Shown in pieces: positions 24,988-33,665 of a stretch of 64,000 nt of DNA. The translations under genes and the position numbers were made by a program. Numbering within the stretch: position 1 is the stretch's first letter; every line of letters begins with the position of its first letter. This stretch comes from Nocardia cyriacigeorgica GUH-2 (GTDB lineage: Bacteria > Actinomycetota > Actinomycetes > Mycobacteriales > Mycobacteriaceae). Location: positions 4,774,001 through 4,838,000 of the forward strand of contig NC_016887.1 in assembly GCF_000284035.1 (NCBI RefSeq), read 5' to 3'. The notes under the pieces were generated by a model, which ran no database searches, was not told where the DNA came from, and saw only the letters and a program-made list of their open reading frames with translations.

Positions 24988-26556
24988 TCAGGCGAAGCCG
25001 ACCGCCTGTTCACCCCACGCGGTGTGCAGGTCGTGATCCGGATCGTCGACCACGCGGTCGACGGCATCGATGAGCAGGGTGGTGCGGGTCGCCTCGTGAT
25101 ACGGCGGCCAATGCTTGGACCCGTCGAGCGCTGCGGGCACCCCGTGATGCGCGAAGGCCAGCCAGCGTCGCATCATCCGCCCCGACACCTCGGTGGCCAC
25201 CTTGCGGCCGCCCAGCCAGAACGTCGGATCATGGTTGAAGGTGCCGAAATTGCCGAAGACATAGGGCAATTCGGTGGCGTGCCCGGCTCCGACGCGCGCG
25301 GCCCGCAACATCGGGGTGGCATGGTCGAACCGGTACATCCAGGTGCGCGAATGCCGGGAATGGGTGTCGGCCACCCAGTGCGCGGGCATCCGGAACGCGG
25401 CATCGGTCGACATGGCCAGCGCGCCACGCGGCTTGGCCAGATCCGGGTAGGCGGAGGTGATCTCGGCGATGCGTTCGTGCGACATCCCCGGATGACTCTC
25501 CTGCACACCGTTGAGCATGGCGTTCACTGCTTCCGGCGTCACCGGCATGATCGGTGAACGAAACAGCCGGAACAGCGAGGCCTCGTCCTTGTTGGTGCCG
25601 ATGATCAGCGGCACCTGGTGCGAGAGCCCGTCGCGGAAACGGTCGGTCGGATAGCCGGGCAGCAGATCACCGTCGACGACAGGCGCCGCCGCCAAGGTTC
25701 CGGGCGCCTGGATCGGCACCTCATCGATCAGGATCGCGGCCGCGTCGATGATCCGGTCGAGCGGGCATTCCAGCAGTTCGCCGGCCCGTTCACGAGGCAG
25801 GTCGATCAGTTCCAGGAACCGATCGGCAACGCCGGCGGCGCGTTCGCGGCCGAACACTGTTGTCGCGGGCGGACTCTGCGCGATCGCCCGATGGAACAGC
25901 CCGGCCGCGCGGGGCGCGGTGAGCAGTGCGGTCACGCAGCCGCCGCCGGAGGACTCACCGAACAGGGTGACGTTGTCCGGGTCGCCGCCGAACGCGGCGA
26001 TATTGCGCTGCACCCACTCCAGCGCGAACACCTGATCGTGCAGGCCGAGATTGGGTACGAAGTCCGGCGACAGCGAGGACAGGTCGAGGAAGCCGAGCGC
26101 GCCGATCCGGTAGTTGACCGTCACCACGACGACGTCGCCGGTCTCGACCAACTTGCGGCCGTCGTAGATGCCCTGGGCCGCGGTACCCAGGCAGTACGCA
26201 CCGCCGTGTAACCACACCATCACCGGACGCGGGCCGTCTTCGGTGCCCGCCGGAGCGAACACATTGAGCCACAGGCAGTCCTCGCCCATCCGCAGGCCCT
26301 TGTCGATGGGGACGGTGTTGTCCATGTTCTGCGGCGCGATCTCGCCCGGCTCGACGGTCTCGCGGATGCCGTCCCACGGTCGAGGGGCCCGAGGCAGGGA
26401 GAATCGGCGCGGGCCTGCCGGTGCGGCGGCGTAGGGAATCCCACGCCAGACGAGCGCCCCGCCCTCGCGCAGCCCGCGCACCCGGCCGTATTCGGTATCG
26501 GCCACCGGCCCGGACTCGTCCTGCGTGGCCGTCGCTCGGATCAACTCGGTGCTCAT
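24988..26556 (-). CDS. type-B carboxylesterase/lipase
   Basis: A serine esterase of the COesterase family, 522 residues, alpha/beta-hydrolase fold. The nucleophile is Ser202 in GESSGGG; the oxyanion hole is WLHGGA (116-120); GEDCLWLNVF is the family signature. An acidic residue in GTNKDEASLF and a C-terminal His (AFAHHGVP) complete a likely triad. There is no signal peptide, so it is cytosolic. ATG 26556 follows GAGGAGGG. Natural esters are unknown. It stands alone. Confidence 0.92.
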   Translation of the reverse strand: MSTELIRATATQDESGPVADTEYGRVRGLREGGALVWRGIPYAAAPAGPRRFSLPRAPRPWDGIRETVEPGEIAPQNMDNTVPIDKGLRMGEDCLWLNVFAPAGTEDGPRPVMVWLHGGAYCLGTAAQGIYDGRKLVETGDVVVVTVNYRIGALGFLDLSSLSPDFVPNLGLHDQVFALEWVQRNIAAFGGDPDNVTLFGESSGGGCVTALLTAPRAAGLFHRAIAQSPPATTVFGRERAAGVADRFLELIDLPRERAGELLECPLDRIIDAAAILIDEVPIQAPGTLAAAPVVDGDLLPGYPTDRFRDGLSHQVPLIIGTNKDEASLFRLFRSPIMPVTPEAVNAMLNGVQESHPGMSHERIAEITSAYPDLAKPRGALAMSTDAAFRMPAHWVADTHSRHSRTWMYRFDHATPMLRAARVGAGHATELPYVFGNFGTFNHDPTFWLGGRKVATEVSGRMMRRWLAFAHHGVPAALDGSKHWPPYHEATRTTLLIDAVDRVVDDPDHDLHTAWGEQAVGFA

Positions 26557-26730
26557 CGCGGACCCTCCTCCATACCTCTGTCTATCGAGGGTACGACGGT
26601 GCTCGTGACACCCGTGGTGACCGAAGCAAACCATCTGACGGCGCGTCGCTCCCGGCGAGTCGGCGGCGCAGTTCAGCGAGCGATTCCGCGGCGAATGTCT
26701 GCTCGGTCACGCCCTGGCTACACTGGGCCG

Positions 26731-26949
26731 ATGCCGAGTTACAACTTTCGGTGCCGCAGCTGCGGTGACACGTTCGAGGTGAACCGTCCGATGGCCGAGG
26801 CGTCCGCGCCCGCCGCCTGCCCGAACGGGCACGACGACACCGTCAAATTGCTCACCACCTTCGCCACTGTCGGCCGGGCCGCTGCACCGGCGCCCGTCGC
26901 CGCTCCGCGTCCGTCCGGTGGCTGCTGTGGGGGCGGCTGCTGCGGCTGA
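26731..26949 (+). CDS. FmdB-type zinc-ribbon protein with Cys-rich tail
   Basis: A 72-residue protein. MPSYNFRCRSCGDTFEVNRPM and the later ACPNGH supply a zinc ribbon (CxxC, then C and H) typical of the FmdB family, which is thought to act in gene regulation or complex assembly. The C-terminus, after an Ala/Pro linker, is GGCCGGGCCG, four Cys in two CC pairs, a tail shape known from FmdB proteins that may bind metal. ATG 26731 is used. Confidence 0.85.
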   Translation: MPSYNFRCRSCGDTFEVNRPMAEASAPAACPNGHDDTVKLLTTFATVGRAAAPAPVAAPRPSGGCCGGGCCG

Positions 26950-26959
26950 GCCGCGCCGT

Positions 26960-27235
26960 TCAGTCCCGGCGGTCGACGTGGCCGAGATCGCGCTCCGGCG
27001 CCACCCGGTCCCGCACCCGCTGCTTGAGCACCGCGATATCGGGGAATCCGCCGTCGGCCTTGCGTTCCCAGATCTGCTCACCGTCGACGGTGATGCGGAA
27101 GACCCCGCCGGTCCCCGGGATCAAGGCGACCTCGCCGAGTTCGGTGGCGAAGGTACTCAGCAGTTCCTGCGCCATCCAGCTCGCGCGCAGCAGCCAGCGG
27201 CACTGGGTGCAGTACTCGATCGCGACACGTGGCAT
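26960..27235 (-). CDS. SelT/SelW/SelH-like (Rdx family) protein
   Basis: A 91-residue thioredoxin-fold protein. The family motif CxxC(U) appears as YCTQCRW at residues 8-14, so this is the all-cysteine form; EVALIPGTGGVFRITVDGEQIW is the typical second half. Such proteins are thought to take part in thiol redox reactions. ATG 27235 gives the normal length. It faces the FmdB-type gene with only 10 bp between stops. Confidence 0.85.
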   Translation of the reverse strand: MPRVAIEYCTQCRWLLRASWMAQELLSTFATELGEVALIPGTGGVFRITVDGEQIWERKADGGFPDIAVLKQRVRDRVAPERDLGHVDRRD

Positions 27236-27281
27236 GCGGCGAACCCTACCGGTGCCAGCGTTGTCCGGGCGAGGGCGCGGA

Positions 27282-27671
27282 TCATGCGCTGACCTCGCCG
27301 TCCAGGTAGACCCAGCGCCCGTCCTCCCGGGCGAACCGGCTGACCTCGTGCAGGCTGCCACGGCCGGACTCATCCCGGTAATGTGCCGTGAACTCGACCG
27401 TGCCGGTGTCGTCGAAGGGGCCACCGCGTTCGGTGCGCTGGATCTCGAGGAACAGCCAGCGCTGATCCGGGTCGAGTTCCAGGGTTTTCGGGCGGGTGCG
27501 CCGATGCCAGGAGCGGCGCAGATAGTCGACGTCGCCGACGGCGAAAGCGGTATAACGCGAGCGCATCAATGCCTCGGCGGTCGGCGCGTCACGCTCACCG
27601 GCCAGTATCGACGCGCAGCAGCTGCCGAACGGTTCACCGCGCCGGCACGGGCAGGACTGCGTCTGATCCAT
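27282..27671 (-). CDS. YchJ-type UPF0225 protein, SEC-C plus NTF2-like fold
   Basis: A 129-residue protein. The N-terminal CPCRRGEPFGSCC is a SEC-C zinc motif; PTAEALMRSRYTAFAVGDVDYL begins the NTF2-like domain, which continues to the end. Function is unknown. ATG 27671 (MDQTQSCPC) is chosen because the family begins close to the Cys motif; ATG 27683 and GTG 27689 are alternatives. Confidence 0.88.
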   Translation of the reverse strand: MDQTQSCPCRRGEPFGSCCASILAGERDAPTAEALMRSRYTAFAVGDVDYLRRSWHRRTRPKTLELDPDQRWLFLEIQRTERGGPFDDTGTVEFTAHYRDESGRGSLHEVSRFAREDGRWVYLDGEVSA

Positions 27672-27801
27672 GACGTCGATCATGCTCACCCGTCGTCGCT
27701 ACGGCCAAGCCGGGAGTCCTCCGCGACATCGGGTGGGCGGTCCTGATCGCGGCTGCCTGCACACTTCTGGGCGAGCGCTCCCCGATCATGCGGGCCGGCG
27801 T

Positions 27802-28296
27802 TCATCGGATCGCGGCGAGTTCGTCGGCGATGCGTGCGGTCTCCTCTCGCCAGCGTCGCAGTTCGGTGACGCCGGGGGCCAGCTCGTAGTCGTGGTGGTG
27901 GGCGGCATGTGACAGCGCCGACCACAGCGTGGCGATCCGGGCGGCGGTGAGTGGCCCGGCGAAGGTGCGCAGGGCCAGCAGTTGTGCCCGCATCGGGCAG
28001 CGCATCAGCTCCGGCGCCACCCGCACCCACAGCTCGTCGACCACCTGTTCCAGCGCGATCCGCAGGATCCATGCGGTCGCCCGCGACCACAGGCCACCCG
28101 CGTCGGTGACGGTGCCGTCGAGCAGCCCGTCCACCGCGGCCAGCCGCTCGGCGACGGTCGGGCGGGGCACATCCGAGCGGTACTCATCGCGACCTCGGCC
28201 ATGCGAATAGGGCGATTGGGGACCTCGCCGCGACCGTCCGCCTTTACCCCGGGCCCCACGACGGCGCCGCCGCGCGGGTCTGGCCTCCTCGCTCAT
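27802..28296 (-). CDS. small protein with basic N-terminus, coupled to the AAA ATPase
   Basis: A 164-residue protein that I do not recognise. The first 40 residues are very basic (ARRRRRGARGKGGRSRRG) and look disordered, as in nucleic-acid-binding tails. The rest is predicted helical (AERLAAVDGLLDGTVTDAGG, AWILRIALEQVVDELWVRV) with a His cluster, LSHAAHHHDYEL. ATG 28296 overlaps the stop of the upstream ATPase gene by 4 nt, so the two are made together and probably act together. Confidence 0.75.
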   Translation of the reverse strand: MSEEARPARRRRRGARGKGGRSRRGPQSPYSHGRGRDEYRSDVPRPTVAERLAAVDGLLDGTVTDAGGLWSRATAWILRIALEQVVDELWVRVAPELMRCPMRAQLLALRTFAGPLTAARIATLWSALSHAAHHHDYELAPGVTELRRWREETARIADELAAIR

Positions 28297-30719
28297 CGCG
28301 CCAGCCAGTCGACGAGCTTCTCGGTATCGGCGATCAGCTCCTGCATGCTGCGCCCGATCGGCACATGCGCGCCCGCGGTGGCGTCACGCAGCGCGCCGAC
28401 GGCCCATTTGCCTTCGCGAGCAAGGTGTTTGCCTAAGTCTTCGATCCGGCCCGAGGGCCCGAGGACCGCGAGCGCGACCATGGCCCGGGTGGATTGGGCG
28501 GTATCGATGAGCCGCTGCACTTCACGATGGTCGACGCCGTCGGCGAGCAGCACCCGTCGCGCCCGGGCCAGGCTGGCGGCCTCGAGCGCCGACCGGCAGC
28601 AGGTGGCGACCAGCTCGTCGGCGATCGCGGGTGGCAGCTGCGGGGTGCGGGTGAGCGCGCGGGCGTCGTCGAGATAGCGCAGCACCGGGTCGCCGGCCAC
28701 CCGCACCTCTACCCGGGAACGCTCGCGCCGCTGTACCTCGAGCACCCTGGCGTCGATCTGCATCCGGCGTACCGCCTCGGCCAGCCGCTCGTCGTGGGTG
28801 AACACCACCACCTGGCGGGTCCACGCCACCGTCGCGAGCACCCGGGCGAGCCCGTCGACCTTGGCCGGGTCCATCGCCTGCACCGGATCGTCGATCATCA
28901 CGAACCGGAACGGGCTGTCCTCCACGGTGGCGCGCGGCAGGAACAGCGACAACCCGAGGGCGTGCAGCTCGCCCTGGCTCATCACGCCGAGTGCGGCGCC
29001 GTCCACGTCGTCGACGGTGACGTCGAGCAGGACCCGCCGCGCGGTGTTCACATTGCCTTGCAGCCGGATGCCGCCCAGTTCGACGTTGCTCTGCTGACGC
29101 AGGCTGTGCCAGACCCAGCGCGCCGTGGTCTCCAGCGGCGCCATCCGTTCCCCGCGCAGCCCGGCGGTGGCCGCCTTGAGCCACTCCTCGGCCTTGCGCA
29201 CCGTGCGCAGTTCCTCGGCGTGTGCCGCCACCGCGCGGGCACCGTCGAGCCAGGCGGCGATGCGCGGGGTCAGCGGAGCCCAGACCTCGTCGAGCCGGTC
29301 GAGTTCCTTGCGGGTGCCCTGCTGGAGGAAGTCGAGTTCGTCGACCAGGCGCGCGTGTGCCGCGCGCAGCCTGCCGGGCAGGTCGGGGGTGTATTCGGCG
29401 TTGGTGAGCGCCGCCCATTCCGACCACGCGCGCCGGACGGCGGCGGTGTCGACGCTGGGTGGATTGCGCGGGTCGAAGGCCAGTTCGGCCGGAATCTGCT
29501 CCGGCAGGGAGCGGGCCGCCCGCAGCGCGTCACCCAGCTCGTCGCGGGCGCCGGCCAACGCGGCTACCCGCTCGCTCAGGGTCGCAATGGAAGCGTCGGC
29601 AGCCTGTGACCATTGCGGGTCGAGGCTGCCCTGCCCGCACACCGGACAGGGGCACGGCCCGCTGAGCAGGGCATGGTCGCGGGCGCGGGTGAGCAGGTCC
29701 AGGATGCGCAGGTCGGCTTCGGCGTCGGCGGTTGAGTCGCGGTCGAGGGCGGCGCCGCATTCGGCCAGCCGGTCGGCGACCTCGGCGACGTCGGATTCCG
29801 AGGGCAGGCGCAGCCGCACGATGGCGCGCAGGCCGTCGGGTTCGCCGCCCGGATCGGCGCCGAACAGTTCCGACTCGACCGCGGCGAGGTCGGGTGCGGG
29901 CGGGCGCAGCAGTTCGCTCATCCGGATGGCGCGATCGTCGGCCACAGCGGCCAGGTCGGCGAGCAGCTCGAGCCGTTCCTGGCGGGAGTCGCGGGCAGCG
30001 CGTTCGAGTTCCAGGCGGCGCAGCCGGATGGTCTCCTGGGCGACGGTGAGTTCATCGAGGCCGAGCAATTGGTGCAGGGCATCGAACAATTCGCTCGGTT
30101 TGCCGTCGACCAGCGCACCCAATTCGCTGTAGGACAGGAACGGGCGGTACAGCTCCAGCGGCACCGACCAGCGGCGCGCCGGAAACGGTGCAGTGCCCGT
30201 CGGCGTGCGCTGGGTCCACCGTGCCTCCGAGAGCGCGGCGTCGGGCGACCACTCCTTGACGACGGTGAGTTCGGGGGGCTCGCCGCCGGCGAGTAGATCC
30301 AGTTCGATCCGGGTGGTTTCGGGTTCGTGCAGATTGCGCCAGCCCTCCCGCCATGCGGCGGATCGCCCGTCCCAGCGCCGGTTTCCGCCGGTGAGTGCCA
30401 GTTCCGCAGCCTCGGCGAAGCTGGATTTACCGCTACCATTGCGTCCGACCACCAAGGTCAGGCCGGGACCGGGAGGGAGTTCGAGGGTGGTCTCGGCGCC
30501 GATGCCGCGGAACCCGCGCACACGGATCGCGCGCAGAAAGATACCGGTGGCGTCGAATTCGGCTGTGGGTTCGCCCGTTTCGAGATCGCCGAGGGCGGCG
30601 AGCACGGTGTGCGCGATATCCGGGGTGACCGCCGGGTCGGCGTCGAGCCGCCGCATGACCAGTTCGGCCAGGCGGGGTGCCTGCCGGCTCGCCGGGCCCG
30701 TCTCGGAATTCGTGCGCAT
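28293..30719 (-). CDS. Rad50/SMC-like AAA ATPase with CxxC hook
   Basis: An 808-residue ATPase. The Walker A motif GRNGSGKS is at 92-99, and the ABC-type signature SQGELHALGLSLFLP begins at 581. Walker B is FVMIDDP (606-612) and the switch His is in VVVFTHDERL. The two ATPase halves are separated by a long helical region that contains CPCPVCGQ (356-363), a zinc-hook-like CxxC at the expected middle position. This is the plan of Rad50/SbcC-like ATPases acting on DNA ends or chromatin; such proteins also serve as sensors in phage defence. ATG 30719 has GGGGG 5 nt upstream. It is the first gene of a two-gene operon and is divergent from the MoxR-VWA operon. Confidence 0.85.
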   Translation of the reverse strand: MRTNSETGPASRQAPRLAELVMRRLDADPAVTPDIAHTVLAALGDLETGEPTAEFDATGIFLRAIRVRGFRGIGAETTLELPPGPGLTLVVGRNGSGKSSFAEAAELALTGGNRRWDGRSAAWREGWRNLHEPETTRIELDLLAGGEPPELTVVKEWSPDAALSEARWTQRTPTGTAPFPARRWSVPLELYRPFLSYSELGALVDGKPSELFDALHQLLGLDELTVAQETIRLRRLELERAARDSRQERLELLADLAAVADDRAIRMSELLRPPAPDLAAVESELFGADPGGEPDGLRAIVRLRLPSESDVAEVADRLAECGAALDRDSTADAEADLRILDLLTRARDHALLSGPCPCPVCGQGSLDPQWSQAADASIATLSERVAALAGARDELGDALRAARSLPEQIPAELAFDPRNPPSVDTAAVRRAWSEWAALTNAEYTPDLPGRLRAAHARLVDELDFLQQGTRKELDRLDEVWAPLTPRIAAWLDGARAVAAHAEELRTVRKAEEWLKAATAGLRGERMAPLETTARWVWHSLRQQSNVELGGIRLQGNVNTARRVLLDVTVDDVDGAALGVMSQGELHALGLSLFLPRATVEDSPFRFVMIDDPVQAMDPAKVDGLARVLATVAWTRQVVVFTHDERLAEAVRRMQIDARVLEVQRRERSRVEVRVAGDPVLRYLDDARALTRTPQLPPAIADELVATCCRSALEAASLARARRVLLADGVDHREVQRLIDTAQSTRAMVALAVLGPSGRIEDLGKHLAREGKWAVGALRDATAGAHVPIGRSMQELIADTEKLVDWLAR

Positions 30720-31154
30720 ACCACCCCCTGCACCACCGAACCGCGGCGCACCTCCACCCCGCGCGCGGTCGCACTGTACGAAAGCTGCCGGAAACGCTAC
30801 CCGATAGCCGGGCATAGGCACAGATGAGAAACTGCCCGCGGGGATGGAATTGGCCATCGAAACACGGGGCTGCGCTCCGATGTCCACCCCTCGCCAGCCC
30901 CGACGGGCAGCTCATTGGTGTGTCACCCTGTTCGGGTGGCTCGGGCGAGCCGAACAGGTCAGAATGCCAGAGCTCACACCGGTACGCAACCGCAAGCGAT
31001 GCGGCCGGTTGTCGAAAAATTCGACGGCACAGTCGATTTCCCAGGTAGATGCGGGTGGCGAGGGAACTTGTCGGTGCGATGGGGTACAAATCCGGGGACC
31101 GAATGCAGGGGGCTCGACGAGCGGGGGAAGTATGGAGCACGTGAGGCAGAGCCG
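30720..31154. other. 435-bp divergent gap between the AAA ATPase and the MoxR operon
   Basis: No credible gene on either strand. It must carry both promoters. The clearest structure is a 32-nt hairpin at 30927-30958, CCTGTTCG and GCTCG pairing with CGAGC and CGAACAGG with a GGTG bulge, which looks like a terminator left without a gene to terminate. I searched it for the SWIM zinc finger (CxC...CxH) missing from the next protein and found no trace in any frame. Confidence 0.5.
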
Positions 31155-33665
31155 GTGACTGCGCGCCAGAACCCGGCCACGGCGCAGCAACGCCGGGTAC
31201 GGGTGAGCGCGGGATTGGCCGAACTCGATATCTGGCTGGCCGACCAGGTGCGCACCGGGCTGGCGCAGTCGGATCGGTCGTTCGGTGCGTTCGAGACGAT
31301 GGCGGCGCGCATGGTGGATGCGCAGGCGCCGGGTGTGGCGGCGATCCTGCGGCAGGTGCCCGCGGCCGTGATCACCCGGTCCGACTGGCCGCAGGTCGTG
31401 CTTGACCGGTACGCGCGGCTGCATCTGCTGGTCACCGCTCACCGCAGGCTCGATGAGCTGCCCGCCCCGCTGGCCGCCAGCGTCCGCACCCATATCGGCT
31501 ATCCGACCAGGACCGATGCGGTGCGGGCCGAACCGGCCGTCCGCGACCAGTGGATGACCGTCGGTCTCCGCGTCACCGAGGACGAACGTCTCTACACCCG
31601 GCGCACCTGGCTGTACGGGCGGCGCAGCGGCCGCTGGGGGTTGCTGATCGACCACAGTTTCGGTTCGCCCGGGTTCGCCGTCGAAGCGCCCGCGCTCGGG
31701 ATGATGGCCGAGGCCGATCTGCACTTCTATCCGGCGGCCGCACCGTTGCGGGCGCTGTGGGGCGCCGCGCACGGCGGTGCCGAGCCCTTCACGACGGTGC
31801 CTCGGGAGGCCGGTTCCGGAATCGGCGCCGCCTTGGACCAGTACGCCGATGCGCTCGCTGCCGACCCGTGGCTCAGTGCGTGGCCGATGCTGCTCGGCGA
31901 CGTCGTGCCGGTGCCGGGGGAACGCGGCTGGCAACTGGCCGAACCCGACGGCCGTGCGGCACTCCCACTAGCGAACGTGGAGCCGCCGTGGGAACTGCTG
32001 GGCGTCTCCGGTGGTCATCCGGTGACCGTCACGGCCGAATGGACCGACAGTGGCTTGCTGCCGCTGTCGGTGCTGGCCTCGGGCGAGGTGACCGATGTCG
32101 CCGCGGCGGCGAGTGGTCCGGGTGGACGCGAGGCCCTCGCCTCGGCCGAATTGGCGTCCGCGGCATTGCTCGGCACCGCGCGGCGTCCGCCACCGACGGG
32201 CGCATTGACCTCCGCCGTCGCCGCGGCGGTGGACCGGCTGGATAACGATCCCGCCCTGGCACTGCTCGAATCCGCCGCCTTGGACACCGCTTTCGCGCGC
32301 GGCGGCGTGCTCCCGGACCACGCCGAGCTACCGGAGCCTGCCGACGACGACCCACGCGCGCTGCTACCGCGCGCCGCCGCCGAACGGCTCACCCAGCTCT
32401 TGCGCGATCGTTCGCATTTCCTGCCCGAATGGTTGGGCGCCGCGGCGCCCTCGGACTATCGAGCCCCCGACGTGCTGTGTGCGCAGCTGCTCGATTTCGC
32501 CGCCGGCCACGCCGATGTGCGCGAACCCTTGCTGCGGCTGGCCGGAACCCGGGGCCGCTGGCTGGCCGAGCGGAACCCGGCCTGGCACAGCTTGATCCGG
32601 TATGGGACGGCGGCACCCGAGGCAAGCAGTGACGACGCGTGGCGGTTCGGGCAGCCGGCCGAGCGAACCGCGTGGCTGGCCGCGCTCCGGTACCGTGATC
32701 CGTCCGCCGCCCGGGCGGTCCTGGACTCGGCGTGGGAATCGGAAACCGGGCCACTGAAAGCCGAGCTGCTGGCGGTCCTGAAAGACGGGATCGGTGCCGC
32801 CGACGAGCCGCTGCTGGAGTCGGCCCTCGACGACCGGCGCGGCGATGTGCGCCGGACCGCGGCCGGATTGCTGCGCCTGCTACCCGATTCGGCCTTCTCC
32901 CGCCGGATGACCGAACGCGCCGAGACATGGATTCGGATCGGCAGGCGCGCACTGCACGCGCAGGTGAGCGTGGAGATACCGGACGAACTCGATGCCGCGG
33001 CCCTTCGCGATGGCATCACCGACCGAGCCGGTGAATTCGGGTATCGGTGGGCGGGTGCCCCCGACGTCACGGCCGGGCGGTTGCGTCATCTGGTGGCCGC
33101 GACCCCGCTCGCCCACTGGGAGGCGGTGTTGCATTCCCCGCAGCGCGCCACCGGCGCGGGGATCGACGACCGGTTCCGGCAGCCGATGTTCGACGGCTGG
33201 GTCGATGCCACCCTGGCCGAACGCGATCCGCGCTGGGCCCGTGCGTTGTTCGACGCCGGCGTCCCCTCGGATCTGGCCATGCTGCGCCGCCGCGAACTGT
33301 TCGGCCTGCTCCCGCCGGCCGACCGCAGCCGGCATGTGCTGCGCCTCGACGGCGCCTGGCTGTCGGAGATCGAGGCGCTGCTACCGGCCCTCGGGCATCC
33401 GTGGCCGGAACCCGTGGCCCGGCATGTGCTGCTGTTGCTCCAGGAACGTGCGCGCGCGGCCGAACGACGTCCGGGCGCGCACGGCACCACTCCGACGGCG
33501 CACCGGTCGTTGCTGACCGCCGCGTCGGTGCACCTGCCGCCGGCCGCGGCGCCACTGGCGACGACCGTGGCCCGCCGCTGCGGCGACCCGGCCTGGACGC
33601 GGGCCTTCGACCGGCTCGCCGATGACATCACCACCCGATCGACGATGCTCGAGGAGTTGCAGTGA
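31155..33665 (+). CDS. fusion of SWIM-protein C-terminal half with DUF5691
   Basis: An 836-residue protein in two parts. Residues 1 to about 310 (VSAGLAELDIWLADQVRTGL, MVDAQAPGVAAILRQ, AHRRLDELPAPLAASVRTHI, RRTWLYGRRSGRWGLLIDHS, GWQLAEPDGRAALPL) match, from memory, what follows the zinc finger in actinobacterial SWIM zinc-finger proteins. Residues 328-836 begin ELASAALLGTARRP, the usual start of DUF5691, a helical-repeat protein normally encoded by its own gene. The SWIM motif itself is absent. GTG 31155, 8 nt after GAGGCAG, is the likely start; the open frame upstream to 30915 shows no homology. The stop overlaps the MoxR start (GTGA). It is probably an adaptor or scaffold for the MoxR ATPase. 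Confidence 0.8.
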   Translation: MTARQNPATAQQRRVRVSAGLAELDIWLADQVRTGLAQSDRSFGAFETMAARMVDAQAPGVAAILRQVPAAVITRSDWPQVVLDRYARLHLLVTAHRRLDELPAPLAASVRTHIGYPTRTDAVRAEPAVRDQWMTVGLRVTEDERLYTRRTWLYGRRSGRWGLLIDHSFGSPGFAVEAPALGMMAEADLHFYPAAAPLRALWGAAHGGAEPFTTVPREAGSGIGAALDQYADALAADPWLSAWPMLLGDVVPVPGERGWQLAEPDGRAALPLANVEPPWELLGVSGGHPVTVTAEWTDSGLLPLSVLASGEVTDVAAAASGPGGREALASAELASAALLGTARRPPPTGALTSAVAAAVDRLDNDPALALLESAALDTAFARGGVLPDHAELPEPADDDPRALLPRAAAERLTQLLRDRSHFLPEWLGAAAPSDYRAPDVLCAQLLDFAAGHADVREPLLRLAGTRGRWLAERNPAWHSLIRYGTAAPEASSDDAWRFGQPAERTAWLAALRYRDPSAARAVLDSAWESETGPLKAELLAVLKDGIGAADEPLLESALDDRRGDVRRTAAGLLRLLPDSAFSRRMTERAETWIRIGRRALHAQVSVEIPDELDAAALRDGITDRAGEFGYRWAGAPDVTAGRLRHLVAATPLAHWEAVLHSPQRATGAGIDDRFRQPMFDGWVDATLAERDPRWARALFDAGVPSDLAMLRRRELFGLLPPADRSRHVLRLDGAWLSEIEALLPALGHPWPEPVARHVLLLLQERARAAERRPGAHGTTPTAHRSLLTAASVHLPPAAAPLATTVARRCGDPAWTRAFDRLADDITTRSTMLEELQ

